Source of the DNA: Flammula alnicola
Lineage: Eukaryota > Basidiomycota > Agaricomycetes > Agaricales > Strophariaceae
Length of the DNA stretch: 64,000 nucleotides
Reading direction: 5' to 3'
NCBI GenBank assembly: GCA_015499995.1
Contig: JADNRV010000169.1
Span: 1-64,000 of the forward strand
In this document: positions 1-9,606 of the stretch, in pieces
Layout of the letters: each line of letters begins with the position of its first letter
Numbering within the stretch: the first letter of the stretch is position 1
The notes under the pieces: generated by a model
Seen by the model: only the letters and a program-made list of their open reading frames with translations
Told to the model about the DNA's origin: nothing
Databases searched by the model: none
Program-made: the position numbers and the translations under genes

Positions 1-71
1 CATCTAGAACAATCTATGGTACAAAAATCATACTTTCAAGGTCTCTCTCTTATTTTAAAGCCAACTTTCAG

Positions 72-1445
72 ATTGCATTGGAGCGAGTCAAAGAGTATAC
101 CGACCTCAAAAGAGAGCCTCCCGAATACATAGAACCAAGACCTCCGGCTTCATGGCCGTCTCATGGAGCCATCAAATGCGAGGATCTTGTCATTCGCTAC
201 GCTGTGAGTCATTCAATGCGTATTATTTATATCTCTCGAATCTGAAACCTTGCTCCAGCGCGAATTGCCAGACATTCTTCATCATCTCAATTTTGAAATT
301 AATCCAGGAGAAAAGGTAAGGTTTATCTAAGCAAAATCTCATGCCGTCTAACATGATTATTCTGCAGGTCGGAATTCTGGGAAGAACAGGCTCAGGGAAG
401 AGTACATTGGCCCTGTCGTTCTTCAGATTCGTTGAGGCTGCTCAAGGCCGAATCCTGATTGATGGAATTGACACTTCGAAGATTGGCTTAACGGACCTCA
501 GAAGTCGATTGACTATCGTTCCTCAGGACCCGACAATTCTCAGCGGAAGTCTCCGTTCTACTTTAGATGTGTTTGACGAATATCAAGACCCCGAGCTCGT
601 GAGTTCTCCACTTTTGACTGTGGTAGTGCTCTGTTTCAAACATCTATAAAGTATGAGGCTCTTCGTCGCGTCCATCTTATTCCTTCAGAAGATACCCCTG
701 CCGAAGCTGCCGACACAGTGAACGCAAACGTGTTCAGAGATCTTGACTCGAAAGTATCCGAGGGTGGCGACAACTTTTCAACGGGGTAAGTCCGTCAATT
801 CTCATTGGCCGCCGCATATACTTAGAAATCTCCAGCGAAAAACAATTACTATGTATGGCTCGAGCGATTTTGAAGCGTTCGAAAGTTCTGGTAATGGACG
901 AGGTACGCAACGAAGGTTTATATATATAAGTGTCGTTCTGATGGTGATGTGTTCAATCAGGCTACAGCAAGGTGTGTTGGATGCTTCTTAAGACTAGACG
1001 AGCATCTACTCAACAACTCCATAGCGTGGATTATGCGACTGATGAATTGATCGGAAAGACGATCCGACAGTAAGTCCTGCGCCATCATGTGTTACTGGTC
1101 TGACCTCGTGCTTGCAGAGAATTCGCGACAAACACAATTCTAACGATAGCCCATCGTTTGCGAACGGTCATTGACTATGACAGAGTCAGTAATACTGTTT
1201 GTATACCATTTCCCGAAATCTAATGCGTATCCTTTTAACTTTTACTAGGTGATGATCCTCGAACAAGGCAGCATCATTGAGTTTGATCGGTAGAGTCATT
1301 TTACAGTTGTCATGAACAGCGAATTAACGCCATGAATTGCAGGCCAGCCATCTTATTGAACAACGAGGCATCTAAATTTTACGCTCTGTGTAAAGCGACC
1401 GGGAAAGAGGAGTTCGCCATGTTAAAGAAACTGGCAGGAGTTTAG
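72..1445 (+). CDS. ABCC-type ABC transporter, C-terminal part (second nucleotide-binding domain), 5' end outside window
   Basis: This is the last part of a full-size ABCC (MRP/YCF1-like) exporter that uses ATP to move conjugates across a membrane. The second nucleotide-binding domain is complete over several exons: Walker [10 protein letters not shown] near 385-411, the Q-loop [10 protein letters not shown], a degenerate signature NFSTGEKQ near 773-850, Walker B VLVMDEATAS split by introns, and the switch TIAHR near 1144. The first visible exon begins after an acceptor at 71; exons are roughly 72-203, 259-315, 368-599, 653-785, 836-902, an 11-nt microexon 961-971, and 1025 onward. It stops with TAG at 1443-1445. 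Nearly the same exon-intron structure and sequence occur at 40173-41555 on the other strand, so this is a recent paralogue. The membrane domains and NBD1 must lie left of the window. Confidence 0.93.
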
Positions 1446-2052
1446 TGTTCGACTGGTCAACCTAAACCTTGTGCCTCTGTTTATTTACTGCTCTAATCTT
1501 GGCATCCTTTTTTTATCCTTGTTTCTTACGTGAAGACCCTTTTTCTCTCGTTCGGTTATTTCTTGCCTTTTCTTGATCAAATTTTCTATTCCATCATAAT
1601 TCCATCCATGATTTGCAATTTTCGAATCTCCATGCCTTATGGAGTATGTATTACATTAGGGATACCTTTGTAATTTTTTCCACTTCCAATTCTGCTTTGA
1701 CTGGACTCTGGGTCAGGAAGGTGTTGAGCAGGATTGAGGAGAAATCGGCTGAGCAGGTTGGTCAAGCTCAATCTAAGCTATTGTTCAACCTGGCTGACTC
1801 AGAGGAAGACTAAGTGAAGAATATATTACAATGTATACGTCCAGCTTTCCGAAATATTAAAAAGAGAATGAGGGGGAACGAGAATGCGGAGAAATTAGTA
1901 CCATGCAGAGGGGAATGATGATGCAAGCTATCAAGCGAAAGCTGGGTTTAAATATAACAAAAAGGGAGCATGGACAGGGCAAAGGTCCAAGCGAAGACGA
2001 AGAATCATAAACACCAAGGAAGAATGGGTCCGGCCATTGTGTAATCCCACTG
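1446..2052. other. Convergent intergenic region
   Basis: This stretch separates the 3' ends of the ABC transporter (left) and RUD3 (right). It is AT-rich, holds only short ORFs without motifs, and presumably contains the two 3' UTRs. It does not match the sequence downstream of the other ABC copy, so the similarity between the copies ends at about the stop codon. Confidence 0.6.
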
Positions 2053-3847
2053 TCACGACTCGGACACAACTCGCTCCTTCTCCTTGCCCTTTTTAGATGG
2101 CGGTGGTCCGAGTAGGTTCGGCGAGCTGGACATAGCTGCTGAGCCAAGTGATGACAGTCGGCGGGTGCCCTTTATATGAGACGAAGGGTATCCTGGTGTT
2201 GTTGGACTTCCGGGTATCGAAGCTATACTGTTCCGTGGTGGAGCGGCAGCTTGTGAAGGGGATTCGCCTCCAGCGGCTTCTGTGAGTAGGAATTCTACCC
2301 ACAGACGTGAGAAGGACTATAGAGTGGAAAAGGAGAACGAGGGTAAGCAACCGCAGAAACATAAGGACGAAGCACACAGACCTCGGTTTCGTCTGATTTA
2401 TCTAGCTCGGCGCCTGCTCTTACGGTAGAGGATGCGCTAGACGAGCGACTCCAGAACGAAGTGTGATGAGCGCCCTCGGAAGGGTTGATGCGCTGCAGGC
2501 CTGCTTTTTCGCGTTCTTGGTCGTTCCATGATAAGATAGACGCAAGCAGCGAAAGCATCTCGAAACGCTTGCTATCGGCGCGAGGGGTCGAGAAGAAGGA
2601 GAGAAGGACGTTCGTTACGAGGCGTCTGTCTACATTTGTTTCGGTCGAGTTTCGTCTTAGGCGACGAAGAGCTTCCATTAGGTGCTCATTAACGATCACA
2701 GCTAGGCGGAACGTTAAAATCGGGCATCCAAGAGGTGGAGAGAATATCATACCTTCGTGCCGTAACTTATCTATCAACAACTTTTTCTCCTTGATCTCTT
2801 TCTCAAGCTCTTGAGTACGTGTTATGTTCGTATGAGATTCTTCAAGTTGTAGCTAGCAGTATTTATCAGCATCTGACAGAAAGAGATAGCCGGAACTTAC
2901 CTCCGCTGTCAATGCGCGATGCTTGTACTCGGCAAGTGATTGAGTAGCTTGGAAGAGTTGAGATTCATAATCTTTCACGGCTTGCCGCAGTTCGTGATCT
3001 TTCGCTATAGAGGTATTAAGAAACACGTCCAAATTTCGTGAAATGGACAATGCACACCAGCCTGGAAGTCCTGCAGGACCGATTGAAGATTCTCTGTTTT
3101 CTCTCTCTCTTGTTCCAATTCCGCGATGTCCTTCGCTCGCGCAGCGGTCTCCAAGCCCAAATCCCTCCTAAGAGCTTCCACCGTTGAGCGTGCATCTTCG
3201 GAAATGACCTGCTCTTGCTGGGCCGATCGTTCCCATTCGTCGCGTTCCATTCGACACCGTTCCAGTTCCATCTGAGTTTCGCGTAGTTCCTTCTCCCGGT
3301 GCATATTCTCTAGTGCGCTCTCCTGCAGCACGCGTGAACGCATGACATCCAGTTTGCTTGAAGCGCGTTCTGCCTCTTCATGAGATGCTATTAACTCAGT
3401 CTTTAGCGTCTCGACCGTGGCAGTTAAGTCTTCTTTTTCTGCAGTCAACTGTTGTACAAGTTGTTCTCGTCGGTCTAGCTCTTCCTATTAGAATTATCAT
3501 TAGTTTAGAATATGGTGATATAAGAAGTTCCTGCATACAGCGTCTTGTTGCAATTTATTCCCCAAAGATGTGCGCATCTGCGTAAGTTTCGTGAGGAGGT
3601 TACGATATTGTGTTGCTAGTTTTTCCTTTTCCTCCTTCGTCCGATCCAATTCCCGTTGCAACCTCTCTACCGGATCGTCCGTGTCTTCATCGTGGTCCAC
3701 GCCATTGGGGGATCCGACACCATTTTGAAGGATGGGCGGTGATCCAACGTCAATGCTGCGTTCACTGTCAATGGACGACCTTGATTCCTTGACCACGTTG
3801 CTACCCGACCCAGAAAATGAGCCAGACGACCTATGTGAGCTGGTCAT
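2053..3847 (-). CDS. RUD3: RUD3-type golgin with GRAB domain
   Basis: A coiled-coil cis-Golgi matrix protein; yeast Rud3 is recruited by Arf1 through a C-terminal GRIP-related ARF-binding (GRAB) domain and helps tether vesicles. The reading starts MTSSHRSSGSF at 3847, has a Ser-rich head of about 80 residues, and then long heptad-rich segments (for example 3005-3448, rich in Glu, Leu, Arg). The GRAB-like block lies near 2500-2660 and contains RRLVTNVLLSFFSTPRADSK followed by FEMLSLLASILSWNDQERE, which fits the GRAB consensus. The tail is Ser/Pro-rich and ends KGKEKERVVSES at a TGA (2053-2055). At least four short introns are needed; the first runs about 3485-3534. It is divergent from the small gene at 4150 and shares its promoter. 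I see no frame break. The family assignment rests on the GRAB block and the architecture. Confidence 0.88.
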
Positions 3848-4128
3848 GCAGAGCGCGCTCAGAGCACAAAAGAGATATAAACGTGGCCTCAGAGAGCAGG
3901 CCTAGATGTGGCTTAGTCTCCCGTAGTCAGACTAACAAAATTCGTAAGTCTTTTTTATTGTATTGATCGACGACTTACTCAGTAGATGTGGCTGCTGGAA
4001 ATGAATTAATATTCTTGTTCTATCCGTTGGTCACGTGCATGGAACCCATTAACCTTGATTGCGGTCTCAGTCTGGACTCTGCTCAACGTTTGCTTTTCAA
4101 CAACCACGACCACGACCGCAACGACGTT
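3814..4128. repeat. Direct repeat, copy A: RUD3 first codons plus divergent promoter
   Basis: This block covers the first 11 codons of RUD3, the RUD3 upstream region, and the leader of the rightward gene. The same sequence, with small indels, recurs at 5993-6242 in the same orientation. Shared landmarks in order: GAGCCAGACGACCTATG, AGCGCGCTCAGAGCACAAAA, AACGTGGCCTCAGAGAGC, GTTCTATCCGTTGGTCACGT and a CAACAACCACGACCACGACC tract. It contains the palindrome CACGTG (near 4032), a plausible bHLH-type site, which is conserved in both copies. Confidence 0.88.
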
Positions 4129-4149
4129 CGCTACGATTGTTCCAGAACG
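3848..4149. promoter_or_regulatory. Bidirectional promoter between RUD3 and the 4150 gene
   Basis: Roughly 300 bp separate two divergent start codons. The conserved E-box/G-box CACGTG sits in GGTCACGTGC. AGATATAAACG near 3872-3882 could serve as a TATA-like element reading toward either gene; copy B has ATACTTATAAACG at the equivalent place. The duplication of this block in front of the F-box gene suggests it drives transcription there too, which is inference. Confidence 0.5.
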
Positions 4150-4561
4150 ATGACCATCACCATCACCATCGACACCGTTCAGCAAGCCCTTCTACAACTT
4201 GGGCTATCGGACAAGTTAGACTCCTCGACTTTGTACCAAGCACTTGAGCGCCAGGCACTCAAGGAAAACATCCAGACGACTCGATCACCTCCTCCTCTCG
4301 ATCCCCAACAGAGAACTACGCTGGTTTCTGGTAAGTATATGAAATATTGTACATGTGTAGTCGCTCATCTGTATTCTTCTTGAAGCGGCCAGATCAATGA
4401 CGTCTGGAGAGCCTGTGCCGCCGTACAGCTCCAAGGCCGCACCCGCCAGCCTGGACGCCCGAGAAGTCGCCAAAAGGCGCAATCTCGTCCAGCGTGCCAA
4501 GAGTGACTTCAAAGGCACCATACCTATGACGTTCGTCATCATGTCTCCCCCCTCGTCCTAG
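4150..4561 (+). CDS. Small hypothetical protein of about 119 residues
   Basis: Two exons join in frame: 4150-4330 (donor GTAAGT at 4331) and an exon starting after GAAG near 4385, ending with TAG at 4559-4561. The product begins MTITITIDTVQQALLQLG, followed by a short amphipathic stretch, and the second exon has a basic segment (REVAKRRNLVQRAKSDFKG) and a short Pro/Ser tail. I do not recognise a family. It sits directly after direct repeat copy A, and the F-box gene sits at the same place after copy B, so its promoter is a duplicate. The abrupt end and the lack of a known domain suggest it may be the truncated 5' part of a larger gene. Confidence 0.45.
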
Positions 4562-5308
4562 CAGAATCTTCAGTTCGTGTGCTGCCAGTCGATTACGGTG
4601 TTCTCCCAAACATACGAGGATACTCAGGTGTTCGAAAACCCTTGGTGTCTCTGAGATTCTGGTGCTCAAAGCTGTTGTATTGTGGCGATGGAATCGCTTA
4701 ATGGCGCTGTCAAGACTGGGGTGCATGGCCCGGATTTTCTGTCTATGGGTGTCGTGTGAGTTCGACTCCCTCCCTTTCTTGGGCGTTGCAGTAACTCATG
4801 GAATCAAGCCGGCTGCTCAAAAACCCCAGCAATCCACGTTTTTTATTCTAGGGCAAAAGGTCTGTCGTATGCCCCCACTTCCCCATCTATTGAAGGATCT
4901 GATCTGGGCGTATGTACAGTTTTTTCTCGGGCAACTTGAGTACACCATGACCCTGAATGCGGTGGAGAGGCTTCAAGATCAAGCAACCTACGGCGTTGTG
5001 ACGTATGTCTATCGTTACAAATCGATTGTCATTTGTTATATTGGTCTGTTTCAAGAGACTACTCAAGCACCTTTGTTTCCACTGACATGCTCTCAATGTA
5101 AGTATACGCAGGTACACGGACCCTTCCGTGGAGAATCCCAACCCGGTTGACTTCGTGTAATAGTTGCCCCTCCCACACCATCAGCCAGGCAAACATAGTC
5201 ATGATTATGTCCATTGGACGTGTATGCCTCTCCTTTGTACGGGAGGTGAAAGCGCACTGCCACTGAATTCATCCCATTCTCATCGAAGCTAAAAATCCCA
5301 GTATATAA
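4562..5308. other. Unassigned segment inside the duplicated block
   Basis: No clear gene. A 162-codon open frame on the plus strand (4662-5150) has no motif I recognise and codon use unlike the neighbouring genes. The segment lies between the small gene and the CHAT fragment, both inside the interval bounded by the two promoter repeats, and may be inserted or decayed DNA. Confidence 0.4.
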
Positions 5309-5880
5309 TTATATTATCCCATTTGTGACCATGTGTAGGGCAAGAAAAGATAGATTGCCAGTTGGACACCACCAGATCCTCCGTGCCTCCAGAGCTATAA
5401 TTGTCAACGTATTGTATACGGGCTGCGCGACTTCATTCCAAAGACCCCTCAGGATTGGCATCAGAACTCTCCAGTGAAAAATTGTGTCCGTGCTCATCCC
5501 GTCAACCAGCTTCTCTTGGTCGTTACGCAGATCCACCAACCGCGAAGAGGCCAGTGAATCCAATTCTTTTGACAGAGTGACAATTTCTGGCCGATCATGA
5601 GTTGGATCTGTGATGATAAGTGCATCAGCTCGAGACCGACTGGTGTTTACAATAACCACGGGCGCAGTCAGGGACTGGCAGTGTTGGTGGGGAGAGAGGA
5701 TTTTGTTGAAGACAATTTTCGATTTATTCCGCAGTTTACCGGCGGAGTCAAGGATTGGTGGGTCCAGGGTAGCGAGGCATGCAAGCTTTTGTAACAGCTC
5801 ACAGTTCCAAGGCTTGTGACCCTCGTCGTGTGGGACGTATAGGACGATTGATGCCTCTCTGGAAACTCAGAATCAGTGCC
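5309..5880 (-). pseudogene. CHAT-domain protein fragment
   Basis: Reading leftward, one open frame from about 5880 runs through IVLYVPHDEGHKPWNCELL, a linker, PVVIVNTSRSRADALII, a helix-rich stretch and RRIWWCPTGNLSFLALHM, then meets TAA at 5309-5311. The order (a VVIVN..SR.DALII strand followed further on by RRIWWCPTG.L.FL..H) is the pattern of the N-terminal half of the large CHAT (caspase-HetF-associated with TPR) proteins common in agaricomycetes. The normal His is present in LALHM, but the second half with the catalytic Cys is missing, as are the TPR or NACHT parts upstream. It is therefore a broken piece of about 190 residues, trapped between the two promoter repeats. The CHAT assignment comes from motif recognition. 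Confidence 0.6.
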
Positions 5881-5992
5881 GAAAAAAAAGAATCGCATGT
5901 AGAATGTTACTTTCTGGGTCTCATCTGGCAGTGTCGCCCATGAAATACCGTCAAGAGGTTTCTGTAGCTAAAGAGGATGCCGCCCAGTGGTC

Positions 5993-6242
5993 AAAATGAG
6001 CCAGACGACCTATGCGAGCTGGTCATGCCGAGCGCGCTCAGAGCACAAAAGAGATACTTATAAACGTGGCCTCAGAGAGCTCGAGCAGGCCTTTGAAATT
6101 GGAAATGATTTTATGTAACAAATTGAAATTCTTCAACTTGTTCTATCCGTTGGTCACGTGCACGGAAACCATTAACCTCGATTGCGGCCTGGTCAACGCT
6201 AGGTCAACGCTTGCTCTTCAACAACAACCACGACCACGACCA
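5993..6242. repeat. Direct repeat, copy B: truncated RUD3 start plus promoter, upstream of the F-box gene
   Basis: Second copy of the block at 3814-4128. It keeps the first RUD3 codons (MTSSHRSSGSF on the minus strand from about 6027), after which RUD3 similarity stops and unrelated sequence begins. It also keeps CACGTG (near 6157) and the CAACAACCACGACC tract. Copy B therefore cannot encode RUD3 and acts at most as promoter DNA for the F-box gene. Confidence 0.88.
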
Positions 6243-6431
6243 CAACCTTTTAATGCGTTTCTAGCGCTTGTCCCTCATACAGGTATACATTCATCCTTGA
6301 AATTTGAATTTCTTCTTTTTACGCACTATATCTTGTACGCGACCTTTTATTCACGATTTTCGGCTTCTGAGCTCATCACTCCGTCAGCTCTCCCAAGTTT
6401 CCTCTGGGATCTCCTATCTTCGAACACCGTC

Positions 6432-9116
6432 ATGCCTCGCCCAATAATAATGCGAGTCACGTTGGAGACATTACCTGTCGAGATTATATGCCACATCCTT
6501 GGCAATTTGGGGATGCATGATCTTCTTACGTGCACGATGGTAATTTCTTTGTTGTCTTATATCCCGTACTGTGAGATGGGCTCATTACCATTGATTAGGT
6601 TACAAAACACCTAAGAAAGGTGGTTGTAAACTCTTCTCGTCTGCAATACACGATCGAGCTGGGAAGGCACCGTATGATATCCCTTCTTCCCGCATCTTCG
6701 TCACCATCATTCGCTACACGGTTAAAATTCCTGCACGAACGGGAAACAAACTGGAAGTATATAAACTGGAGAGACCGACAAACTCTGGATCTTCCTCCTA
6801 CGGGCTCGGTTTACGAATTTGTGGGTGGCCTATATGGAAATGGAAGAGAGGACGAGAGCAGAGTGACAGCATCGATATCATTTCTGGAACTTCCGTCGTC
6901 GAATAACTCTTTTCTGGGTGAAACTCAGGAAGAATTAAAACTGTGGACACACGCCATGGAAGACGTGAACATCATCGACTTTACGATGGATCCTTCTCAA
7001 GATCTCCTCGTGCTTGTTGCATTGGCCCCTCCAGAGTCAGTCCCTATCTTACCTTTTATCTTCTATCCTCTCTTATCTCAAATATTCAGCTCAAAATATG
7101 TCTACGAACTACATCTTCGATCCATAACTCTTAATAAACCTCATCAAAAGGCGCAGATATCGGTTTTACCCTGCTGGAAAAGAACCGCAACCAACGGACA
7201 ATCTTCGGAATTTGTTTCTGCTGTCCGTGTACAGGTTGCTGGAAATCTAGTTGCTCTCCTCATAAAGGAGATTCAAGAAGGTACTGGTGCGCATTTGGAG
7301 ATTTGGAATTGGCAGAACAGTCCGCAATACTCCGTACGTCGTATATTCGTCCTTACCTATTGTACTCATGGTGTACTAGTGTTCCATGACTCGGACCTCT
7401 GGGATTGATGACTTCACGTTTTTGACGCCCGACATCTTTCTTGTAGTGCGCCCGGCTGGCCGATTCGAAGTTTACACATTTGTCGATCCTTGTCAACGTT
7501 CGACGACCCCCGTTCTGCGTGTGACCTACTCGTTCCCGCCTCTTTCCCCTGGATACATGTACTGGTACATCTCCATGAGCAGTAATCCAGCCCCAGGTTA
7601 TGTTCCACGTCATTGGAACGACTCAACGCAAGGCGCAGAAATCGGAAACAAAAAGCAAACGTACTACCCTCGCCCCGATGAGCGCATGCATGCATGTTGC
7701 CTCTATATTTTCAATCCAGCCGGCGAAGAAAATGCCCATGTCAATTCCTTCGTGTTCTTTTTAAACCTACAAACCTTGCTCAATCCTCCGACTGAATGGA
7801 TTGCCAAAGCTCAAGCACAGCAATCTTCAATGGCTACCCCCAAAAAGCGATCACCGGAAAGCGCGACCAATGCGAATTCCTCGGCCAATTCTAGTTCTTC
7901 TCCTGTTGCAAGTAGCTCTTCAACAAGTCCGGTACCCATAGAGATACCCATACACGGGGCTCTCTCGCAATCTTCTTCCGAGTCTACTTTGCGTACTGAC
8001 GCGAACCCATTCATTCCACCTCCTTTCCCAATATCAGATGGCGATCGACATCTGCTGTCTTACCCGCTTTTCCCAACCTTTGATGATCATCGACCTCCGA
8101 CTAACCCTGGGCCTGGGGTGACCGTCCGCGGATTTCATGCACCTCGCATGAATCTTCCCAAAGTCAAAGACTGGACTCCTACCTCTCGGCCGGCTCCCGG
8201 GCGTCGCGTACGCCCTGCTACATCTTCAATAACATCTATACCACCCAACACAGATATTCCTTGGGAGGTCTGGGGACCACAGAGCACCCGTTGGTTCGAG
8301 GAATGTCTTAGCACTGACTGGCAACATGCCATCTATGGAATGCGGACCGTGGACAGCGTGACCCTGAAACATCGCCCGATTCCCATGCCTGCAAGCATGC
8401 TACATTTGACCCCAAGCGTTTTGCCCACATTCCCGACGACGAATGGCGCGGTGGCAAATGACGCCAGTCATGTGTCTGTTTCTGCACAGACGCAGATCAA
8501 TGGATCAGCAGCAGCTTCATCGAGTTCCTCACAACAAACTGCATCACAACCGGCGATCGCGCAAACCGGAATCCAATCTTCCCAATCTTCTAACTCCAGT
8601 GGAAGTGGAGATGCAGGCCAAAGTGAAGGTACAGACTCAGACGGAGATGAAGATGCAGACGGAGATGGAGGTGGAGGTGGAGACGGAAATGCAGATGGAG
8701 ATGGAGATGGTACCCCTCAGCCAGGGCGGTTTTTGCGCGTCAGAGATTTTAACCCTTACTCCTTCACGGAGAAAGCAGGGGCTCTCATTCCGGAGCGGAC
8801 GAACAGCAAGGACACCTTCACTCTACACTGGCGCCAACCCCGCCTCGTGACAGATCCCACAACGACGCCTGTCAAGGGCGTGTTCACGAAAGACATCGTG
8901 AGCTCGTTGCCTTACATGGAGATTGTCAGCCGAGAGATGTTTGAGGTGACGGATGTCATGATGGATGATTGTAGACTGCTGCTTCTCAAGGTTCGTCGCT
9001 TCTCCGCCTTTTTGGTTTTTAAGTTTTGAGTACGTGTGACTGACTTTTGGGGCTCTGTTTTTATTTAGCGTGGTCAGTCTGGAAAACTCAAACGCGTGGA
9101 AGTGTTGACGATGTAG
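6432..9116 (+). CDS. Large F-box protein with acidic Asp/Gly-rich linker
   Basis: The N-terminal F-box (LETLPVEIICHILGNLGMHD, residues about 11-30) would bind Skp1 and place the protein as a substrate receptor of an SCF ubiquitin ligase. Exons join as 6432-6539, about 6600-7030, about 7091-7330, about 7380-8990 and 9069-9116; the last intron is 8991-9068. After the F-box comes a region of about 400 residues with beta-strand-like repeats, reminiscent of the WD/beta-propeller-like C-termini of fungal F-box proteins but without a clear WD motif. Then come a Ser-rich stretch, a conserved-looking globular segment (PWEVWGPQSTRWFEE), and near 8590-8715 a low-complexity tract of Gly, Asp and Glu. The end is GKLKRVEVLTM. 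Start chosen at 6432 because it is just before the F-box. The substrate is unknown. Confidence 0.82.
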
Positions 9117-9606
9117 CAAGCGAACGAAACACCAGGCTTCTTAGCTTCTTATTTTTCCCTGTTATCTTTCGTTCCGTCATTTATTTAGTATATAATGTTG
9201 TCAGCTATGTACTACTCGAACTCAAAAGCATGTAGAATAAGCAATTATCGTCATCGCACGTCACCAATCGTCCTTGAAAAACCAAAGAAAGATGTGGACG
9301 TGCTCATGGAGTGCTTGCCCTGTAAGTTCCTTAAGGGTCACAGAGGTAGAGTTCTGTTATCGAACCCCACATCATGTACTGCCTTTGGCAGAGCAAGCCG
9401 AAGCACCCTAATTGCACGATGCGAAATGTCACTAGAGAGACGGAAGGATCTTCATGGGAGAAGACTCAACTATAAGCATTTATTGCGTCCACAGAAGTGG
9501 ATTGAAAGATGAAACGCATGCTGTCATGCCCAAGACGGATAAAGAGTTTTTCTTTTCCGACATCCGAAGTACGTTTGGAAAAAGACATCTCCTTTGGATG
9601 ACAGAT
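9117..9606. other. Convergent intergenic region
   Basis: Lies between the 3' ends of the F-box gene and DUS1. Only short ORFs without motifs; no gene supported. Confidence 0.55.

Noticed and set aside
5668..5898. Separate minus-strand gene MRFFFFGTDSEFPERHQSSY
   Set aside because: The neighbouring frame carries the CHAT-like text across the same interval, so this is a shadow.
7414..7695. Minus-strand open frame opposite the F-box gene
   Set aside because: It is the shadow of a well-supported plus-strand exon and has no motif of its own.
8443..8850. Met/Glu/Gln-repeat ORF (MEMEVEVETEMQ type)
   Set aside because: It is the other frame of the Asp/Gly-rich repeat in the F-box protein.
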